Shown here one piece after another: positions 23,008 through 35,994 of a DNA stretch of 64,000 nucleotides. The notes beneath the pieces were generated by a model. That model was not told where the DNA came from. It was given only the letters and a program-made list of their open reading frames with translations, and did not search any database. A program made the translations under genes and the position numbers. The stretch lies in the NCBI RefSeq assembly GCF_964275005.1, contig NC_092702.1, forward strand, positions 37,162,816-37,226,815. The letters are read 5' to 3'. Every line of letters starts with the position of its first letter. Positions within the stretch are counted from its first letter, which is position 1. The DNA is from Diadema setosum. Taxonomy: Eukaryota > Echinodermata > Echinoidea > Diadematoida > Diadematidae.

Positions 23008-25386
23008 GATTTCTTCTAGAAAATGGAAGACAAAAGGAACTAAGGTGATTTCTAATTTTGTTCATTGTGATTATTATTATAAAAAAAAAAGTAGTCAGTA
23101 TCGTTGACTGGTGTTAGGAGAAAATATTCTATTTACAGAGGGCTGACTTTATTTCCTTACCAATTTCATTTTGTGATGTAGAGAGCCGAGGCCACAAAAG
23201 TGTTTTCCATAACAACGGAAGCTTAGGAGTAGACATTCTATATACAAGCGACAAATTTTCTCTTTCAAATCTCGCGCTGTGTATTACAGCCTGTTAAAAA
23301 AACTGTTAATTTGTCCATGAACCCTACTCCACGGTTTGTCGGATTGTTATGTAATAAATTAGTCTCGATTTGTGCTCAATACTAGAGCACTATTTTAAAC
23401 TATTGTAAACGAAGTATTGGTGAGGAAATAATTGTCTAGACCTCCCAAATTTAAGCTTATACATAGTTCTTAGGTCGTAATGTTCCCAATACAAATGCAT
23501 CATCTTGTTCGTTTTCAACTGAGATCATTCAGGTTATAGTGTGGGCGAAAACGAGAGCTAATCACCAACACTAACATCAATGCAAAGGATCTGCAGAATG
23601 TTAAGAACGCCCGCTGCGGCCAGCAGCTGACTCGTCTCGAAGGAGAAAAGCACAGGCAAAGGGGTGTTCCAAGGTGGCGTAGAAACCAGGGCGGCCTAGG
23701 TAAACTTTGCCTTTCACTGTACACACATACACACACACACAAATACACACACACAAACGTACACATCCACAGAAACACTCACATATATACTTTTTTTTTT
23801 CAATAGTTATTTCCACTGAAAAAAGATAAGTAAACTCTAAACTGGTATATTTGTATAAAATGAAAAAAATATTCGCATATTTTGGACACCATACACACGC
23901 ACGCACACACATTGTGCACGTCGTAAGTAGAGTTTCATACACTAACGTTATGTAGCTCACCAATGTAAACTAGACCTTTGACATCAGAGGGTTAAAGGGG
24001 AGGGGCGGAGGGGTTTAAACTCTACTTTCCTGTCAAGGTACTCACTGAGCTTATTTGAAATGGGAGACCAGTAACAGGCTTCAATGCTATGCAGTGGAAA
24101 GGAACATAGCATACCAATTCTCAGTTGTGATCCCAACACAGCGAGTCATAAGTATTGAATTACCGTCTTCGAGTATGAAATACTCTATCAAAAATCAAGA
24201 GGTGAACGTGTACTTAAGACGTCAACATCTCTTATGTTTGCCTCGTCACGTTTGTCATGTCAGAACATATCAAAATCACACAAAGTAAATGGAGTGCAGC
24301 AAGTGTCGGTAAGGGCACATTTTCTTATCTGAGATTCCTTCAGAATTATGTCGATGTTACATCAGTTGGCCATCTTATGATCAGCCGAGAAATGCGAGAA
24401 GTAAATTTTTGGAAGATGGTGCGAGTTCAGTCACAGCTCGACATTGACTACGCAATACGTGATTCGACGACTGATTTGACAATAATAAAAATGAAATATA
24501 GATATAACATTTCGAACACTCACTTATTCAATTAAGCTACCCCGAATACATAAGCTAAAAAAATCAATGTTTAGTCATTACGATTAGTATCATGCTCAGT
24601 TGAATGAAACTGGTTACACGGTATGCACATCGCAAGGTTGACACACTCATTAGATTAATGACAGAATACATTATGCATAATGCAACGTCGGGTCATTCGA
24701 CACTATAACCTGCTTGTTTCATGATAATATCATGGTGCGTTATTTAATCCATCTCTGCAGAAATGCAATTTGTTTTGTGATAGCAAACATGACCAGATAT
24801 CTTGCTCGCGACTCTATAACGACGTATAGGCCTACCACAGCTAACCAATGGTATACCTAAATCATGATCTACGCGTTTTCATCCTGTGAGCTGGAAAGTA
24901 AACGGAAAAAAGGCGGAATTATCTGTGATATCTTCTTCATGTGTGTATACATATCATGTTCAGCTCATGTATGTAAATCACGTATGATGGTGAAGGCTCA
25001 AAACATGTAATAATATTCAATATAATCCAAAATATGTGCAAAAAAAAAAAAATAGAGGGCACGTTGTGGTGCGAAGAAGAGCTTTGCGGGCTTCGAGTTT
25101 TAACAAGTATGTGGAAAAATACTTGTGTCAGACCATGCAGACTCTCAGGATTAGAAGACCACTAACGTACGTCTATTTTGGTGGGTATGCAAACAATGAT
25201 TGTTAATTTGCTTGTGGACAAGATGAAGGATTTGGAAAGACCGTACAGAGAGAAAGGGAAAACATACCAACAGAAGTAAAATACATCTATTGTCTTCCCA
25301 TCCAGACTTCCCATCTGTGAATTGGCTTCTTAAGAAGATTGAAGCCAGAGAAATAGATAGTAGCACATTGCCTTCTTCTTTCGCTG

Positions 25387-25433
25387 AGAAGAAGAAGAAG
25401 AAGAAGAAGAAGAAGAAAAGGAGAAGGAGAAAG
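25387..25433. repeat. (AAG)n microsatellite and purine tract
   Basis: About ten AAG units followed by AGG/AAG mixtures; a looser purine-rich region continues to 25.55 kb. Confidence 0.9.
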
Positions 25434-25748
25434 CGGCTGATGACGTACTAAGAAGGAAGGAAGAAAAAGAAGAGGAAGTAAAGTAGATGATGATAATGAA
25501 GAAAGAGATGAAGAAAGAAAAAAGAAGTTGAAAGAGAGAAAGAACTTGAAAGGAAAGAGTTCATACAGGATAAACGTGGTGATTGTTGCGTAATCAGTTC
25601 CAGTAAAAATATCAATACTGTAGGCAATGCAACTCAATTTGACACGGTGCAAAATCATGCAAATGCAGTGTGTAGATAAACAAGTAGAAGAAAGAAAAAA
25701 AAACGAAAAAGAAGAGGGGAAGGAGGGGTAGAAAAATCGAATCAGGAG

Positions 25749-25948
25749 TAGGAGTAACGATATACATTCTAAGTCAGTAGGAGTAACGATATACATTCTA
25801 AGTCAGTAGGAGTAACGATATACATTCTAAGTCAGTAGGAGTAACGATATACATTCTAAGTCAGTAGGAGTAACGATATACATTTTAAGTCAGTAGGAGT
25901 AACGATATACATTCTAAGTCAGTAGGAGTAACGATATACATTCTAAGT
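25749..25948. repeat. 29 bp minisatellite, about 7 copies
   Basis: The unit begins AGGAGTAACGATATACATTC and ends TAAGTCAGT. It recurs every 29 bases with starts near 25752, 25781, 25810, 25839, 25868, 25897 and 25926. Copies are identical except for one C-to-T change in the fifth. There are no unique spacers, so it is not a CRISPR array. Near-identity indicates recent expansion. Confidence 0.95.
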
Positions 25949-28876
25949 CCACTTGCAACAGTGATTTTGAGGTAGCTTTATTTTTCGTCGAAGACGATAA
26001 AATATCACAGAACCATTACAATTGTTCAACCTCGACAAGTAAAACGTAAAATGTAAACATAACCAAATGTTCTCAATCAAGTGTATAATTTGACCCACGT
26101 GATATCACCAGGATTCAGAGGGTGTGCCAGTAGTATCATAGTATATACCAGATTCTCTTCAAATTGTGAATGGGGGTGGCGGTAATTACAAAGACACGCC
26201 TAGTAAGAAGTCTGATCCTTTTGACAAGTCTGGAGCCTTCTGAAAAGGGTAGACATAAAAGAATTCTCTCCTATGCTCTCCGGCAACCAGCCACTTCGTC
26301 TGTGTACAGAGCAAATACAGACTGCCTCGGCATTGTTATGGGAACGCGTTGGCAGTGTCGGCATGAGAAGAATATAAAAGAAGCATTATTCAAGAAAAGT
26401 TTCACTATACATGTATTTCACTAATTTTCCCTGACGTGATACAACGTGTGATATCGTCATGTTGCCAAATCTCAAACTACAGACGATGTATCTTAGGAAC
26501 AGAGGAGTGACATTAAAGTCTTGTGCGTGATACAAAATTTTCATAAAGTGAGCTTGACTCCTTTATTTGTCCTGTCTGTTGCTACTGGTTTCTTATTTCA
26601 TTACCACAATATAACGAAAACAATCATCCCCTCCCCCCCCCCACACACACAAGAAAAGAAAAATTGTTACTCGATTCACCAACCAAAACGCATAGTGTGA
26701 TTGGGTTGAAAGTCTGCAATCATTTTCTGTTACCATCCTTTTATAAAAACATCAGTTTTTATAGATGGCAAGGCTGCAAACTCTGCTAGGCATGACAAAA
26801 GGAGTTATAAACACGAATGCAGTGATGACAAATACTTGTAGCCTATCTTAGATTTACGTGAACAAGGTTTAGAATAAAATGGCACCAATAGTAAATGTAG
26901 ATAATAATGAAGCTCATCTGCCTCTCCTTCCAATAATCACTGTATGTCACCTGTAGGTACCATTGATAGGTGTCAGAATCACTGTGACACAAAACAAAAT
27001 TTATAAAGCGCCTTGCTTGGAAAATGGACCTACTTGGCCGATATAAGACAATGGAGTTTAGTTATCGAGAACTGTTACAAAGTAACCATGGTCTGGATAT
27101 ACAATATTTATTGCACAATCCGTCACTTTGAGCTACAATTAGCCGCCCTGAAGTCTTCTGTCAGTACGGTTTTCAACCTGTGATTCGGAACAATGTCACA
27201 AAAGAAGAACAGGTGCTATTCGTCCCTTTGCCTGTATGGACGTTTTAATGTAAAGACGCGGATATGTCGTGTTACGCCAAACTTCAGTAGACCTTGTTCT
27301 ATTGAGCTGCACCATTCCCCCACAGAGATTTCACTATGAACAACCTTTTGTGTGTACAAACGAACATGTCAACAAACTGAGTGGGAGTCTAGACAAATAA
27401 CATAGCGTGCACTTTTTCCACGACAGTGGTTTGCATTTGACGCTTCGTGACAACAATCACATTATAACGCGTACAATGTACCCTAGCAGCTATTGTCATG
27501 TTTGCCGTGTTTGTAGAGACGGGATTTCCCTCTATACCGATCGGCTGCCCCGATAATTAAGCATCTTTGATGGGTGGCCAGGCGTCATCACATGTGTCCA
27601 TGATGTCATGTGTCACATCCCCTAATGATGTTCTCGGGATGGTTTATTACCGTCCAAAGAGTAATGAGAACAGACAATAGCCTGCGTTTCATTCAAGGTG
27701 AGCGTTATCTGTCGGGTATAGTAAATAGCTTCTTGAACAGGGAACAACAGATCCGAACTGCAATCAAAAGTACTGGTACATGCATTCGAATATGACAGTG
27801 TGTCACTGCATGTTGTTTATTTATTTTTTGACTGCACGAGTCAAATGAATTTCAAAGTCATCACATTTTCAATTCAACTCTCACTTGTCTAATTCTAATA
27901 GCTTGTAATTTTATTCTTTTGATCATACTCGTCGGAATCCATTGACATTTACTGTCGTTGATCCTCGCTACGAGTAACAAATAGCAATAAGGCATCTCCT
28001 CAAGCTGTGAGTACATTTCAAACGTTTCGACTCTGAGCCTCCATATAGAATCGCATAATCACACATCTATCTACCGATAACGGTGACAATTCCTGTTTAA
28101 TTTGTATTATACTTGTAGACACAAATAAAATTTTATTATTGATTTCACACGACAGTCAAACTGTGTGTGCGTCTGTGTGTGTGTGTGTGTTATCTCTTAT
28201 TTTGTTTTACAACATACAAAATCCCAACGTCCAATTCAAAGTGGATATGGAACCCATTCTACATTGAGTGACTTAATCATTATTATTAATTGACTTAAGA
28301 ACTTGATAACTGTCATAATCATTTGTCACATACATGTAGACCTTTGTAGCTAACTCAAACTTCAATGATGTACGTGTCAAATTTGTGTAATAAGAAACGT
28401 ATCCTGTAAGTGATTAAACTACCCTTTCATTCATAGAACATCGAGTTTGAAATAATCAATATATGATAATACACTGTACATATGTTGTTTGCTTTTTTCT
28501 TTTGTAATAGGAAGGGTGCATGTAAACAAACAGTATTAAGCTACATAATAAGCATTATAGGCTTATATTGCCGAATTTTTCATCTCACACTCGCGATACT
28601 ATAAAAAGAAGCAAAAATGACTAGTATGCTGCTTTATCTGATGTACACTTTGTACAAAAGGGTAGAAAAGACACGATTATTACGCATGTGGCACACATTG
28701 TATAGGCCTATGTAGTCTCTCAATGCGGTGTATGACCTGCCCAAATATAAGACCCACTATGAAATAGTTGGAAAACAGATGACCCCAAAGCGGACCATAA
28801 GGTCAGCAAGTTGCTATGGCAACGCTTGTGTAGACGAGAGCGTGGATGCGTGCACGTGCGGTGAAGTCAGCCAGAT

Positions 28877-28902
28877 CAGGGAGGTGACCTCTCACCTCCC
28901 TG
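28877..28902. repeat. Perfect 11 bp hairpin, CAGGGAGGTGA core
   Basis: CAGGGAGGTGA, a CCTC loop, then the exact reverse complement TCACCTCCCTG. Same core as the hairpin in the foldback spacer at 21151-21186. Confidence 0.85.
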
Positions 28903-28960
28903 GCCAGATCGTGTCGAAAAGCTACACATGGAGGCATTCCAGGAATGAATCACTGTCACT

Positions 28961-30606
28961 CAGTGGCGTATCTAGGGAAAACGGCGCCCGGGGCAAGCAC
29001 GAAAATTGCGCCCCTAATTTCTGTGTTCAACTCCAACCCCATCCCGGTAGGGACTTTAAGTCATGATGCTTTTTCAAGCACTTAAAAGGGATCTTTTTGA
29101 GGGTGATTTAAATGTAATGAATTTTGATAGATTTGAGCGAGCGAGCGCTGCGAGGGAGCCGAAAGTTTTTGGATTTCAGCTTACAAAGCATGGAATTCTT
29201 GTCATTTTTTGCTTACCAAATCTTACAATTCTAATCAAGATATAGTGACAGCCTTATAGATATCGATTTATACCAAAAAACTGGGGACTTTAAAAAATAC
29301 TCTAAATTAGTGCCCGCGATTGAGCTGAAATTTGTACTAGATGTCCTCGTCATCATCACGTATTGTTCACATATTTTTTTTATATATAAATTTTGGCGAG
29401 CGAGCGCAGCGAGCGAGCCGAAAATTTGTGTATTTTAGCTTACAATACATGGAATTCTTGTCATTTTTTGCTTATTAAATCTCACAATTATAGTGACAAC
29501 CTTATAGATAACGATTGATACCAACAAACTGAGGACTTGAAAAAATACTCTAAATTAGTACGAGCGAGTGAGCCGAAATTTGTATATATCTGCGTCATCA
29601 TTACGTTTATTTCTTATCTTTTTTGATTTTTTTCTTGCACCCCCCCCCCCCTTCCCCGTATGTTCGAAACCGTTGGCGTCCCCTTTTGATCCAATCGGCG
29701 ATCGCTTCAGAACGAATGAAATTGCGGTCGCTGCTCCGTGTAACATTTTTCCTGCTAAATATAAAATGACATGAGTGAACACAATAGACATTATCATTTT
29801 GTCCGCGTCATCGTCACGTTTTGTTCTGATCTTTTTCTCTTTTTTATACAAATTTTGGCGAGCGAGCGCAGCGATCGAGCGAGCCGATTTTTTTTTTTTT
29901 ATTTCAGCTTACAAATCATGAAACTCTTGTCATTTTTAGATAACGATTTATACCAACAAACTGAGGACTTGAAAAAATACTCTAAATTAGTACGAGCGAG
30001 TGAGCCGAAATTTGTATATTTCCGCGTCATCATTACGTTTTGTTCTTATCTTGTTCGATTTGTTGTTTTTTTGCGCCCCCTCCCCCCGTATGTTCGAAAC
30101 CGTTGACGTGGTTGACGCCCTCTTTTGATCCAATGGGCGATCGCTTCAGAACGAAAGAAATTGCAGCCGCTGCTCCGTGAAACATTTTGCCTGCTAAATA
30201 TAAAATGACATGTGTGAACACAATAGACACTGCCATTTTGTCATCATCACGTTTTGTTCTTACCTTCTTTTTTATACAAATTTTGGCGAGCGAGCGCAGC
30301 GAGCGAGCCGAAAATTTTTGTATTCGCAGCTCACAGAACATAGAATTTTTGTGTGAACAAAATAAACATTGTCATTTTGTCCGCGTCATCATCATGTTTT
30401 GTTTTTATCTTGTTTGATTTGGTTTTCTGCCCCCCCCCCCCCACCATTCTCCCTCCCCCTTCCGGGCGAGTTTTTTTTTCCTTCTTCTTTTTCTTCTTCT
30501 TTTCTTTTTTTTTTCTTCTTCTTCTTCGTTTTTTTTTTTTCGTTTTTTGCGCCCTCAAGGAGTGGCGCCCGGGGCACGTGCCCCCCTTGCCCCCCCTAGA
30601 TACGCC
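28961..30606. mobile_element. Non-autonomous hAT-like composite element, about 1.65 kb
   Basis: The left end CAGTGGCGTATCTAGGG and the right end (read inward GGCGTATCTAGGGGGG, then GGGCGCC) are inverted copies. CAGTGGCGTA-type ends are typical of hAT elements. The interior holds four copies of GCGAGCGAGCGCAGCGAGCG-like sequence (near 29135, 29393, 29851 and 30282). The last three lie 430-460 bp apart, marking internal tandem duplication. No transposase frame is present. A further inverted pair, GGCATTCCAG (28934-28943) and CTGGAATGCC (30613-30622), flanks it and hints at insertion into an older element. Confidence 0.7.
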
Positions 30607-30938
30607 TAGATAGCTGGAATGCCACAAAAAGTGCATTTATCATACACGTAATGTGTACAATGTGCCCTCATGAATGACCGGGATGCAAAACAGCAATGAA
30701 CATTTATTTTGTGGTAAGCACTGCTATAGCGCTATTCCTTCACTGCGCTCGAAGAAAACACAGTTATTGTCCTCATTTTCCTGTTATCGTTGACATAAAT
30801 GTTTCGATCCCCGTCACGTTGTGGATGATACAAAACTTCCTGGGATAGCGAATTGTAAAAATCCACCAAAAGAATTGCCCCTCCCCAAAATCAATCACAA
30901 AAGAACACTACTTACAGAGGATTCCGCCCAGTATTCGG

Positions 30939-31045
30939 CGGGGGGGGGGGGGGGGGGGTGGGGGTGGGGGTGAGGGAGCACTGACCTTTAACCCTTCCAG
31001 CCTGAGCACGCCGCCCCCCCCCCCCCCCCACACACACACGCGCGC
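30939..31045. repeat. G-run, C-run and CA repeat cluster
   Basis: An almost pure G tract near 30.94-30.97 kb is followed by a C tract near 31.01-31.03 kb and an ACAC/GCGC stretch. The G tract could pair with the C tract or form quadruplexes. Confidence 0.85.
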
Positions 31046-32203
31046 ACACAAACTTAAAAACGTTTCGCGTCCCCTCATGAAGTACAGTAATAATATTGTG
31101 ATGATACCAGTGCAAAATCCCTAAAGACATCAAGCAATTCGGCATAGTGACACTTTTCATGAGACGATATCGTCAAGAACAGTTGAACTTTAAAAAGAAT
31201 TGTCTTATGACACTCACACCTCTTTTTCCGTCAAATGATGAGTTCATGTTGAGTGATGTATATGTAATACTAGTATAGCACTGCTTGTTTGACTGTGCAA
31301 GCAATTTAACTAATCTTCCTGAACGTATACCACCAAGGTTTATGGCCATTCCTACTTGCATTGCTTCCTCTGTATATACTCTGTATAATAGTGACAAGTT
31401 TACTGGATTGTCATACATATCTTACACGGACACAAACAGCCTTGCATTGTAAAACTAGACTTCAAAACGCAACAGCCGTTCCGTTTCCGAAATTGTTCGA
31501 TTTTCGACCTTCACGACTGTTTATTGTTCCGAATCACTTTTACATTATACCTATCAAAGTGCAGAAACTTGAACTCGGAACGAATTAGTACTTTCTGAAA
31601 AAAATGATATTCGTCATGTTCGTGCAGGTCAGAGGGAGAAATTTGAGATCAAGACATCGTTACCCGTTCGTATCTATAGCGTGTATTTTTGTGACCAATA
31701 TACCACTGTTTCGTGAAGATCTACAACATTTGACAATAAGTTTAAGGACGGGTCATGACACAGACAGAGAGCTGTGGTCACACCATGAGAGAAACGAGCT
31801 ATCGATTGCAAACGGTCTATCAACCTTCTTCTAAAATATCGCTTTGTTGTGGGATTACATCCACCATGTGGTCGATTTTTAGAGAGAATCCCGTCCTTCA
31901 GTGGACGGTCAGCTCTTGATGACTTCTTCGAGAGTCTGTTGCCTTTGACGTCACAGCTTTCAAATGCATTGATTTTTTTTTTCTCATGCATTCGATGAAA
32001 CGCTCTCATTTTGAAGTGTGGAATACTCGTTTGAATTACGAAAATGCGACGTTGTGTGAAAACGGCGTCCTGTACAGTGATGAGCGTGAAATAGGATGGT
32101 TTGCGATTAACCCTTCCGAGATCCTACTTACGACAGAAATTTAAAGTACATCACGCAAAGATGGGAGGCAATTGATATACAATAAGTTCATCTATTATGT
32201 CGT

Positions 32204-32213
32204 TATCTATCTG

Positions 32214-32262
<49 letters not shown>

Positions 32263-32298
32263 ATATATATATATATATCCATCTATCTATCTATCTAC

Positions 32299-32332
<34 letters not shown>

Positions 32333-32360
32333 CTATCAAGCTATATCTATCTATCTATCC
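32204..32360. repeat. (TCTA)n microsatellite
   Basis: Long TCTA array interrupted by an AT run near 32261-32278 and by CTCT and CAAG variants. Explains the Tyr/Ile/Leu/Ser open frame. Confidence 0.95.
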
Positions 32361-34056
32361 ATGTTTCTGAGGTAGATGTCATACTCATATTCTTGAGGAA
32401 TCGGTTGTCAACTGTTCAGGTATACATAAAGACATGTGAACTTTTCGGATGGCACACTCCATTATGCGCCTCATATAATGATCTCGGCGATGATGATTAC
32501 AAACACAGGATGTGACGCCAAGTAATCGTATTGTATTGTGATGCATATCAAAACATTCCTAGATTTTGCAGGTGACTTTGAATTATAAATACATAAGGGT
32601 GGAATCACATAAGACTGCTTTTTCCCTGAGAGAGCACGTGGATTGTAGCGTTGGTTTGTAGGTAATTTTTTTCCTTTCAGCTCTGTGCGTGAAATCTTTA
32701 ACGATCGCTTCCAAGCTTCTTGAGATCGAATTAAGTGCTGCGGGAATGACATCTCCATGGCAACAGTTGCACTTTCAGCCCAACTATAAATCTTGCATAC
32801 ATGTATTGCATTGCGCCGGAATATCTGTGTCTCTCCATACACTACTAGTATATATTTTACTTGCTTTAAAAAATGGCTTACTTAATTTGACTATACTGTT
32901 GATACGAATTTAACTAACTCTGTGACAGTAGTAAATACAGGGCGACATCCATTATAGTGTGCTTTTTACCCAGTGGAATATCAACAATATAACAGATATG
33001 GTAAGAGCTCGAACTCTCCATATCGTGACGTACGATCAATGTAGGCCTACAATGTACATGACCGTATTTCATTTATCCATTTTATCCGTATATCAGTTAT
33101 ACACGGACACATTGCAATGTGATATCATATCGATTTCAAAACACGCATACAGATTGATATTCGTTGTTTGCTTACATTACGTTGTATGTTAATGATATCT
33201 CGTATACACGCAAAGGAGTGCATAATCATACAGTTGTCTGCATTGTTACGAGGTATACTTGTAGATAAGAATAGCTTACTTAATTCTTTATGTGACACTT
33301 ACAAGGTGTACAATCTGAGTCTTTCACGTGATGAGTGGATGGCAAAGAAATTTGTTATGATGAATATAATCGAAGTACACATATCACACTGACACATAAA
33401 CAAAGTATATACAGTATGTATTGCTGTACTGATTATGTATCCATCTATCATTATTCATAATGGTTGCATGTAATCATTAATCTTTACCATTATCTTCATT
33501 GGTTGATAAGTATGAGTTTAACTACCTCTGAAAGCTGAGACAGATGTGTAGAGGTATACGAAGATGTAGGCCTACCATGTGATGTCATACTCGTGAAAGA
33601 TCTTTTTAAACAGAAAAATTGTAGTACAAGAAAAATTTCATAAGAAAATCAAAAATTATTGATGTTCACAATTTAAGTATATCTATGCGCTTATTCATTA
33701 TGTTTTTATGTCTTTCTTTGTATATTTGTGACTTCTTAAAGATTTGAAATAAGTTAAAATTCCTCAAACGAGGATAAAGACAAAAATGTATCTTCGTCAT
33801 CATTGAAATCATTATCATTGTCACTATAACCCATGTCTGCTGCTACATATACCACCCACCAGTATCCTTTTTTATAAATATGTATTTGATCACAGGACAA
33901 AGATGATAATGATATTATTATGACAATAATATACGTATCTAGGAGATGAAACTGCACTGGTTTCCAGCCTGTGACCATGCCCAATACATTGTACCACTGA
34001 GGAGTTATCACAGAACTCCTTGCCCAATACGATGGTTGTTTGGATGTAATACTCAC

Positions 34057-34125
34057 GCCACTCTCAGCATGTCCTGAACCATGCTCGCGTTTGCTGTCCT
34101 GGTCCCCATCATCATGGTTCGTCAT
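34057..34125 (-). CDS. Possible isolated initial exon, doubtful
   Basis: Minus strand: CTTGACAG directly before ATG, 23 codons (MTNHDDGDQDSKREHGSGHA then ESG), then a perfect GTGAGT donor. The open frame also reads on past the donor. No partner exon was found. It could be a first coding exon of an undetected gene or chance. Confidence 0.2.
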
Positions 34126-35615
34126 CTGTCAAGTTTGTCCTTAATCATCTTCTATCTCTCTCGATCTCCTCAATGTTCCACGTCTCAGTCCTTAATACAG
34201 ATCACACTCCTCTTGATTCGCACATTGTTATGTTATGATCGCTAATATCAAAACAGATGATCCCTGCGCAAGACGGTATTCTAGGTCAGCCGTTCAAACT
34301 CCACCTCTAGTGTTAATAGGCTAACAGTATAGGCATGTATACATCGATGGCATTCATACACCGAAAGTTGAAGAAGGGGATTACTTGACGCATCCTCGCT
34401 GACCCAGTTACATTTTCTAAACTGGTATAAACCCATTCAGTAACCACGTGAGAAAGCGAACCCTGTAGCTAGCTGGGTATTCTCATTGTCCTTTATGGTG
34501 GTAAGCTTGCGGATTTACCTCTCACCTCCCTGCTCCACGGTACAGCAACCACTGTGGTTTACGTTAGCAACGCGAAAGGCTATGGTAAATCATTGGGGAG
34601 TAGAGTGACCCTGAATACGAACCGTGCGAGGTCGGACGTCCCGCAGGGATGAGGGTACGTGGTAGCCGACAAACTTTGGATGAAGCAGAAGTCGGTGTGA
34701 GATGAGAAGTGCGACGAATAGGAGCGTCATTGACCATAGCTTGGTAGAAATTTTCTTCTGCCGAGCCGATATAATAGCAGAGATTACCACACAACTGGCT
34801 ATTCAACTCTCACGCTCTACACAGCGAGGGAAAGTCGAGGGAAAAATCTTAAGCCACTTCCCGAATGTTACAGTGTAAACATGGTAAACGTCGATGATAA
34901 TGGCAGTAAACCTATGTGTTGACGGCTGATCACTCAAAAACAAAGCCAAAATGTGCAGTAAAGCATGTGGTTGTTACACAGTTTGCCGACTTTGTAACTA
35001 ATCGATACGCCTGTGATACTACGTTTGGGACTATTATGTATAGTACGTCTGGTTGTTGTTGTCGGGTCTTTTGTGTGCGGGCTCTCATCCGCATGTTTGA
35101 GAAAAGCGATTGTTGTTCATAAAATTGCGGGCCTATTTAGAGCGTCCTTACCTCAATCTACCGTTTCTCTCCCGAGCTAATGTATTTACCCTCCACTTTG
35201 CCACCAGTCAAACAGAAACCCTTTAAAAGAATAGCTACACAGTGGACGAACCCGCCAAAAGACGAAACCCATGAGCTCACCATGTAACTGCCAATGGCGG
35301 GCGTACGTTTGGTTCCAAAATAATGCGGTCATTTTCAACGCAAACTCATTAAAAAGTTTATGATTTTAATCTGTTAACTTCGCACATATTAATTTCGAGC
35401 AATTATCAAATGAAAAAGTACATGTCTGTATGTCACTCCGAGTTAATGAAAACTGACAATGAGTCAAAGACATGCAAGAGACAAACCGTGACCATACTGA
35501 CATGAGACACATTTATACGCCATCCATTAGGGGTAAAGAGCAAACACCAGTTTACAGACGTATGAAATGATTAATATGGAGATTAGATCATTCGTTCCAG
35601 CTCAACATCAGCCTT

Positions 35616-35994
35616 CAGTCACATAGACATCCCGGATCACCCCGGACCACCCCGGATCTGATGCGGGATCGAGAGATCCGTGTTGACGCCGGGAGGCCAA
35701 CACGGCAACTTTTGGAGGTCGAAAACATCCGGCGTCATCCGGGGATTGCCGTGTTGGCAGAGCAATCCGGGGTGGTCCGTGTGGCTGCCGTGTAGATGCC
35801 GTGTTGATCCGTGTAGCTGCCGTGTTTGTCCGTGTAGACGCCGCGCTCTTCCGGCCTTATCCGTGTAGTTGCCGTGTTGATACCGTGTGTACAGTCATAC
35901 CAAAATCCCGGATCTCCCCGGATCTCCCCGGACGTCCCCGGATGGGCCCGGATCACCGTGTAGATCCTTGAGCATCCGTGTTTATATGTGACTG
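35616..35994. mobile_element. 379 bp inverted-repeat element filled with GC-rich short repeats
   Basis: The ends CAGTCACATA and TATGTGACTG are perfect inverted repeats. Between them lies a degenerate array of 10-11 base units. CCCCGGATC-type units sit at both ends, while units like CCGTGTAGCTG and CCGTGTTGATC fill the middle. The GC content contrasts sharply with the AT-rich surroundings. No coding frame is convincing. Probably a non-autonomous DNA transposon; superfamily unknown, since no target duplication was recognised. Confidence 0.65.

Noticed and set aside
23601-23720. GC-rich minus-strand candidate exon after a GT-rich acceptor
   Set aside because: Short, open in two frames, and no upstream exon was found.
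25749-25948. CRISPR-like array
   Set aside because: The 29 bp units are contiguous with no unique spacers, and the genome is animal-like. It is a minisatellite.
30331-30636. Lys- and Phe-rich frames near 30.4-30.6 kb
   Set aside because: Translation of TTC/TTTC and C runs inside the hAT-like element.
32471-32842. 123-codon minus-strand open frame
   Set aside because: No partner exon, no phase-compatible splice site for the candidate exon at 34057-34125, and AT-rich codon content; chance is sufficient.
33754-34056. Continuation of the minus-strand frame past the GTGAGT at 34056
   Set aside because: Contains a hydrophobic run and an acidic tail, but they look like readthrough of intronic AT-rich DNA; a strong donor precedes it.
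34564-34806. Two overlapping minus-strand open frames, one with a signal-peptide-like MTLLFVALLIS
   Set aside because: No splice sites, cleavage context or homology; two frames open at once suggests composition rather than coding.
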